10,355 nt of DNA from UBA647 sp964400545 (GTDB lineage: Bacteria > Acidobacteriota > Aminicenantia > UBA2199), in assembly GCA_964400545.1 (NCBI GenBank), contig CAYNUG010000078.1, positions 1-10,355 on the forward strand, read 5' to 3'. Within the stretch, counting starts at the first letter, position 1; each line of letters begins with the position of its first letter. The notes under the pieces are model-generated. The model was given only the letters and a program-made list of their open reading frames with translations. It was not told the origin of the DNA and searched no databases. Both the position numbers and the translations under genes were made by a program. This document shows, piece after piece, positions 7,050 through 10,355 of the stretch.

Positions 7050-7187
7050 ATGAAAAAATTCAGTCTTAAAGCTATTAGCATTATCCATGAAGTAGATTTA
7101 TATCGAACTCCTTCCCTCTTTCTCAATAAGGAAGCACATAAAATCATTGCGAATTCCATTATGCAGGTAATCAGGAAAAAGATCTGA
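7050..7187 (+). pseudogene. Probable internally deleted remnant of an SGNH/GDSL hydrolase
   Basis: A 45-codon frame begins ATG 4 bases after the DUF5989 stop. Its first ten residues, MKKFSLKAIS, look like the positively charged start of an exported or membrane protein. The rest, from about residue 13, reads EVDLYRTPSLFLNKEAHKII then ANSIMQVIRKKI. This resembles the last block of SGNH hydrolases, where a catalytic DxxH is followed by LN-x-x-GH-x-x-x-A-x-x-I. The Asp and His of DxxH appear replaced by Pro and Phe, and the Gly before the final His by Ala. The layout suggests a large internal deletion that joined the two ends of a gene often found in this position of such operons. Alternatively it is a small intact gene or a chance frame; there is no Shine-Dalgarno site. 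Confidence 0.4.
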
Positions 7188-7226
7188 ATCTGACGATCTT
7201 CCATATCTCAATCAGCCTTTATTCGA

Positions 7227-7255
7227 TTGACTCAACCAGACCTTTCTGATAAAAT
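7227..7255 (+). promoter_or_regulatory. Promoter of the tRNA-Ser gene
   Basis: TTGACT (7227-7232) and TAAAAT (7250-7255) are 17 bases apart, each one base from consensus. Transcription should start near 7262, only a few bases before the mature tRNA, so the tRNA is probably an independent unit. Confidence 0.7.
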
Positions 7256-7265
7256 AAATTCGTCC

Positions 7266-7352
7266 GGAGAGTTGGCAGAGCGGTTGAATGCGGCGGTCTT
7301 GAAAACCGTTGAGCCTTAACGGGTTCCCGGGGTTCGAATCCCTGACTCTCCG
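7266..7352 (+). tRNA. tRNA-Ser (anticodon UGA)
   Basis: An 87-base class II tRNA. The 7-bp acceptor stem pairs GGAGAGT (7266-7272) with ACTCTCC (7345-7351), and G7352 is the discriminator base expected for serine. The anticodon stem is 7293-7297 with 7305-7309, and the loop CTTGAAA places TGA at 7300-7302. The long variable region (7310-7327) can form its own GAGCC/GGGTTC stem, as in tRNA-Ser. The T arm has the standard TTCGAAT loop (7333-7339). CCA is not encoded. It should read UCA and, with wobble modification, other UCN codons. Confidence 0.96.
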
Positions 7353-7355
7353 ATC

Positions 7356-7384
7356 TTTTTATTCACCAACAGGGTGAATAAAAA
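7356..7384. repeat. Perfect 12-bp inverted repeat between the convergent tRNA and kinase genes
   Basis: TTTTTATTCACC (7356-7367) and GGTGAATAAAAA (7373-7384) are exact reverse complements around a 5-base loop. It lies where transcripts from tRNA-Ser and from the kinase gene converge, so it may mark or protect 3' ends. It is not a classical intrinsic terminator: the T run comes before the hairpin and the A run after it on either strand. Confidence 0.6.
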
Positions 7385-7420
7385 TATCAGGTGATCCAGA
7401 ATCGATCCTTTCATTATCAT

Positions 7421-8968
7421 TTATTTATAAAATTTCCTTACCGGTCTTACAAATGCTTTATTTCGAAATAAAGATACGGATTTGATCTTCCCTTTCTTGA
7501 AATTGATGATCCAGTTGCAGTTTTTACTTGCGTTAATATCAGAACTCCAAATCTCTTTTTGAACAATTGAAAAAACTGAAAAAATATGAAGATTACCATA
7601 CCACTTCTTTTTTTCAAGTAATGAGGCCCCTTCTTCCGTTGTAGGAAGACGCCAGTCTGAAAAACCTGCAAATCTTTTCCGATTCAATTCTCTTACCCAT
7701 TTTTTTGCAGTTCCTATCGACATAGCTTTAAAGGATCCTCGATAATGCCACATTAAGCCTGTCCTGTTATCTAAAATCACTTTCCTCTGTCTCAATATTT
7801 TTGTTTTATACCTATTAATAAAATTTCCTTTAGGATTATATTCAGAATCATAGAATCCATAGTGCTTAATAAAATTACTAATCTCTTTTTCTGTAATAAT
7901 TCTGTTCAATGAACGTAAAACAATCTCGGGAGTCCTAACTTTTGAATCAGGAACGATCTTACTTCCTTTCCTCTTTTTTAATATAATTGTCTTTATACTG
8001 TTTTTTTTTGGTAATATGAGGCTATCACTTTTCTTAATAAAATTATCTTTAACAACAGGAATAAGAAAGATTATAACGAAAAGAAGTAACTTAATAAAAA
8101 ATATTTTGATAACAGGAAAAATAATTTCTCTCTTTTTTGTCAATTTGATATCAGGTCTATTATCACAAATATCAATAAGATCAATTACTTCATTTGCACT
8201 GGAAGGACGATCACTACTTTTTTTGGCCATCATCCGATCAATGAGATTCTGCAAATATGAAAGTTTAGAAGGAAGTATCGGTATGGGGTCTCGTTCATGT
8301 TTCATTGCAACAGCAATAATGTCAGTACCTTTATATGGTATCTCCCCCGTAAGCAGTTCATAAAGAACGACACCGAGACTGTATATATCATTTCTGGGAT
8401 CGGGAGGAAATCCTTTTATCTGCTCCGGACTCATATAAAAAGGAGTCCCGATAGAGGTTCCGGTCATTGTAAAATTATTTCCGGCAGAAAAATCCTTTGC
8501 TATACCAAAATCAACAAGAACTGGCGTTCCATCTGCTCGGAACAGTATATTCTCCGGTTTAATATCCCTGTGGATCAATCCCTTGCTATGGGAATAAGCA
8601 AGAGCTCCAGATATTAGTTTAATTATTTTTAATGACTCTGAGACATCGATCCGTTCTCCTTTTTCTGGATGTATCCTCTCTTTCAGACTTTTTCCCTCAA
8701 GATACTCAACTGATATATAATTAAACTCACCAAAAGTACCTACATCATAGACCGGAACTATGTTCTTATGATTCAGTTTTGATAGGATCTCTCCTTCAGA
8801 TATAAATCTTGCTTTTGCATCTTTCTCATTAACCATTGAAGGCACAAAAACCTTCAGAGCAACTTTACGGTCAGATATTCTGTCAGTTGCTAAAAAGATC
8901 CTGGCCATACCTCCATGACCAATCTCCTTTTCAATATAATACCCTGGAATTTCCGGAATAGCATTCAT
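7421..8968 (-). CDS. Membrane Hanks-type Ser/Thr protein kinase with external DUF1566 domain
   Basis: The protein has 515 residues. The cytoplasmic kinase domain spans about 10-268: glycine loop GHGGMA 17-22, ATP Lys39 in VALK, catalytic HRDIKPEN 133-140, DFG 153-155, activation segment with GTPFYMSPE 174-182, and DIYSLG 194-199. All catalytic residues are present, so it should be active. A transmembrane helix follows at about 284-306. A basic linker leads to a conserved pre-domain (355-395, with GFYDSEYNPKGNF) and then a DUF1566/Lcl-type domain (397-513: TGLMWH, SDWRLPTTEE, EIWSSD, FVRPVRKF). This C-terminal half should face the periplasm or exterior and act as sensor. The start is ATG 8966-8968, with AGGA 8 bases upstream (8977-8980). 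It lies 66 bases after the SPFH gene, possibly in the same operon. Its ligand and phosphorylation targets are unknown. Confidence 0.92.
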   Translation of the reverse strand: MNAIPEIPGYYIEKEIGHGGMARIFLATDRISDRKVALKVFVPSMVNEKDAKARFISEGEILSKLNHKNIVPVYDVGTFGEFNYISVEYLEGKSLKERIHPEKGERIDVSESLKIIKLISGALAYSHSKGLIHRDIKPENILFRADGTPVLVDFGIAKDFSAGNNFTMTGTSIGTPFYMSPEQIKGFPPDPRNDIYSLGVVLYELLTGEIPYKGTDIIAVAMKHERDPIPILPSKLSYLQNLIDRMMAKKSSDRPSSANEVIDLIDICDNRPDIKLTKKREIIFPVIKIFFIKLLLFVIIFLIPVVKDNFIKKSDSLILPKKNSIKTIILKKRKGSKIVPDSKVRTPEIVLRSLNRIITEKEISNFIKHYGFYDSEYNPKGNFINRYKTKILRQRKVILDNRTGLMWHYRGSFKAMSIGTAKKWVRELNRKRFAGFSDWRLPTTEEGASLLEKKKWYGNLHIFSVFSIVQKEIWSSDINASKNCNWIINFKKGKIKSVSLFRNKAFVRPVRKFYK

Positions 8969-8998
8969 GAATAAGATCCTGAAATATGATTTTCTATA

Positions 8999-9027
8999 CT
9001 TATATCATATATCAGAAACAGAACCAA
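8999..9027 (-). promoter_or_regulatory. Possible promoter of the kinase gene
   Basis: On the minus strand TTGGTT (9022-9027) and TATAAG (8999-9004) are 17 bases apart and would give a leader of about 24 bases containing the AGGA site. The -35 match is poor, so read-through from the SPFH gene is equally possible. Confidence 0.3.
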
Positions 9028-9034
9028 TACAAAA

Positions 9035-9967
9035 TTATTTTTTACTCTTGATCTCTCTCTTCTTACTAAATTCAAACGCATTGTTCAAGATTGAGGTTAT
9101 ACTAGCTAAATCAGTAAGATTAGCTGGAATTATCATTGAATTAGTTTCTTTCGCCAGTGATTTGAATGATTGAATCCAATCTAACGCAATTCTCATGCTT
9201 ACTGCATCTTTTCCGCCTTCCTGATTTATAGAAGCTGATATTTCTCTAATACCTTCCGCAGTTGCACGGGCTACTTCGAGGATCGCTGCCGCTTCGCCTT
9301 TGGCTTCATTTTCCCTTTTTATCCTTTCACCCTCAGAATTTTCAACCATCTCCTGCTTCACACCCTGGGCTCTGTTGATCCTTGCTATCTTATCTCCTTC
9401 TGAAATTGCGATCTGTTCCCTTTTTTCTCTTTCAGCACGCATCTGTTTTTCCATAGCATCACGTATTGTCTGAGGAGTATCTATATTTTTGATCTCATAT
9501 CTTGTTACTTTAATTCCCCATGGATCAGATGCTTCATCAACTGCCTGAACAATTGAAGTATTTATATTATCCCTGGATTCAAAAGTCACATCAAGTTCTA
9601 TCTTTCCAATTTCTGAACGCATTGTCGTCTGGGCCAATTGAACAATAGCATATTTAAAATCTCTGATACCATAACTCGCCTTAACAGGATCTACAACACG
9701 TAAATAGAGGACACCATCAATCTCAACAGAAATATTATCCTTGGTTATACAATTTTGCGGTGGGACATCAATCGCCAGTTCTTTCAGACTATGTTTGTAA
9801 GCTACTTTATCAATAAAAGGTAGAAGGATATGAAATCCTGCAAGAAGTGTCCCTGAATACCTTCCCAGCCTTTCTATTACAAAAGCCCATTGATTTGGTA
9901 CTATCTTTGCTGTCCTGTAAATTGTTACTATAACAACAAATGCAATTATTCCAAAAATTATTTCCAT
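9035..9967 (-). CDS. qmcA: SPFH/band 7 (stomatin-like, paraslipin/QmcA-type) membrane protein
   Basis: The protein has 310 residues. An N-terminal hydrophobic segment (about 2-17) anchors it. The SPFH domain follows, with ERLGRYSGTLLAGFHILLPF around 32-51, VPPQNCITKDN 68-78, VEIDGVLYLRVVDP 81-94 and WGIKVTRYEIKNI 150-162. A long charged, Ala/Glu/Arg-rich coiled coil runs at about 170-240. The C-terminal MIIPANLTDLAS, after a SMRIALDWIQ-like segment, is typical of the paraslipin/YbbK (QmcA) branch. Such proteins form large ring or cage oligomers in the membrane, usually with a NfeD partner, and influence membrane-protein quality control. The ATG overlaps the nfeD stop by one base (TAATG), and AAGGAG (9976-9981) lies 8 bases upstream, so the pair is translationally coupled. 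The symbol is by family resemblance. Confidence 0.92.
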   Translation of the reverse strand: MEIIFGIIAFVVIVTIYRTAKIVPNQWAFVIERLGRYSGTLLAGFHILLPFIDKVAYKHSLKELAIDVPPQNCITKDNISVEIDGVLYLRVVDPVKASYGIRDFKYAIVQLAQTTMRSEIGKIELDVTFESRDNINTSIVQAVDEASDPWGIKVTRYEIKNIDTPQTIRDAMEKQMRAEREKREQIAISEGDKIARINRAQGVKQEMVENSEGERIKRENEAKGEAAAILEVARATAEGIREISASINQEGGKDAVSMRIALDWIQSFKSLAKETNSMIIPANLTDLASITSILNNAFEFSKKREIKSKK

Positions 9968-10355
9968 TACAATTTCTCCTTTTTTATTTTTTTAACAATT
10001 AATGTCAGATTTTCACTCCCAATGATCTTTACACTTTCACCGGGTGGAATGGATTCTTCAGATTGAGCACTCCAAATAGTACCTTGATATCTAACCTTCC
10101 CCCCGACTTCAGCAGGTTGTATAAACTCAACAACAGGTATGATTTTGCCAATTTCGATATTGAAATTTTTACTATCATTCTCACTTTCGGATTTTCCTCT
10201 GAAAACTTTTTTTATATATTTTCTTAGAAGTAATAAAGAAAGTATTGATGTAATAGTAAAAGTCATTAATTGAAATGTAAGTGAAAACATATCCCCGAGG
10301 ATAACAGTAAACAAAGCTGTTAAAAGCGCTCCTATACCAAAGAAAATAATTACAA
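9967..10355 (-). CDS. Short NfeD-family membrane protein (5' end outside window)
   Basis: An apparent TTG start at 10314 is not the true start. The frame continues open to the window end and encodes further typical membrane residues (IIFFGIGALLTALFTVILG), giving about 129 visible residues. Two hydrophobic segments are visible, followed by RKYIKKVFRG, a polar Ser/Asn/Glu linker and a C-terminal OB-fold domain of about 60 residues. That domain has EVGGKVRYQGTIWSA, IPPGESVKIIG and a final beta strand LTLIVKKI, the usual NfeD pattern of short YbbL-type members without a ClpP-like protease domain. It is coupled to the SPFH gene downstream; in other bacteria this partner is thought to cap or assist SPFH oligomers. 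Only a few N-terminal residues should be missing. Confidence 0.88.
   Translation of the reverse strand, partial: VIIFFGIGALLTALFTVILGDMFSLTFQLMTFTITSILSLLLLRKYIKKVFRGKSESENDSKNFNIEIGKIIPVVEFIQPAEVGGKVRYQGTIWSAQSEESIPPGESVKIIGSENLTLIVKKIKKEKL

Noticed and set aside
6974..7204. Minus-strand 76-residue frame.
   Set aside because: It lies antisense to the well-supported DUF5989 gene, has no ribosome site and shows no family motif.
7356..7384. Intrinsic terminator for the tRNA or kinase transcript.
   Set aside because: No U run follows the hairpin on either strand, so it is listed as an inverted repeat only.
9967..10314. NfeD protein starting at TTG 10314.
   Set aside because: In-frame upstream codons encode typical NfeD membrane residues up to the window end; the true start lies outside.

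Overview
The window is a densely packed, AT-rich stretch of bacterial chromosome with no sign of phage, insertion sequence or CRISPR. It encodes the non-mevalonate isoprenoid enzyme Dxs, a class II tRNA-Ser, a Hanks-type kinase with an external DUF1566 domain, and a NfeD/SPFH pair. These point to a free-living or host-associated bacterium. Lys-rich, A-run-rich codon use is uniform across all genes, so I see no recent transfer. The phylum cannot be fixed from this sequence. Kinase-DUF1566 fusions and the carbamoyltransferase/SxtJ/DUF5989 set occur in several diderm, often anaerobic, lineages.

Layout: (1) Positions 3-1407, + strand: the C-terminal part of a probable radical SAM protein, then thymidylate kinase (tmk). 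(2) 1376-4537, - strand: polyprenyl synthetase (ispA), dxs and a small exported protein of unknown function, packed head to tail. This operon meets tmk tail to tail with a 32-bp coding overlap. (3) 4538-4680: a divergent promoter region. (4) 4681-7045, + strand: an O-carbamoyltransferase, a three-helix SxtJ-family membrane protein and a 51-residue DUF5989 protein that is easily missed because of its size. Just after them, 7050-7187 reads like the two fused ends of a deleted SGNH/GDSL hydrolase. (5) 7227-7352: tRNA-Ser(UGA) with its own good promoter, followed by a 12-bp perfect inverted repeat. (6) 7421-10355, - strand: nfeD (cut by the window end), an SPFH/paraslipin protein and the membrane Ser/Thr kinase.

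How the genes work together: IspA and Dxs supply isoprenoids (quinone and undecaprenyl precursors). The carbamoyltransferase set matches the sxtI-sxtJ-sxtK arrangement of cyanobacterial saxitoxin clusters. It probably carbamoylates a hydroxyl on a sugar or small molecule at or near the membrane, but the substrate is unknown. NfeD and SPFH proteins form membrane microdomain assemblies, and the kinase next door may belong to the same transcription unit.

The most unusual points are these. The carbamoyltransferase has a perfect TTGACA/TATAAT promoter placed so close to its ATG that its mRNA should be leaderless. A run of ten A lies inside the 16-bp spacer of that promoter, which makes it a candidate length-variable switch. 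The ispA operon also appears to start almost leaderless, while downstream genes in these operons mostly use clear Shine-Dalgarno sites. The fourth gene of the carbamoyltransferase module looks reduced to a 45-codon scar.
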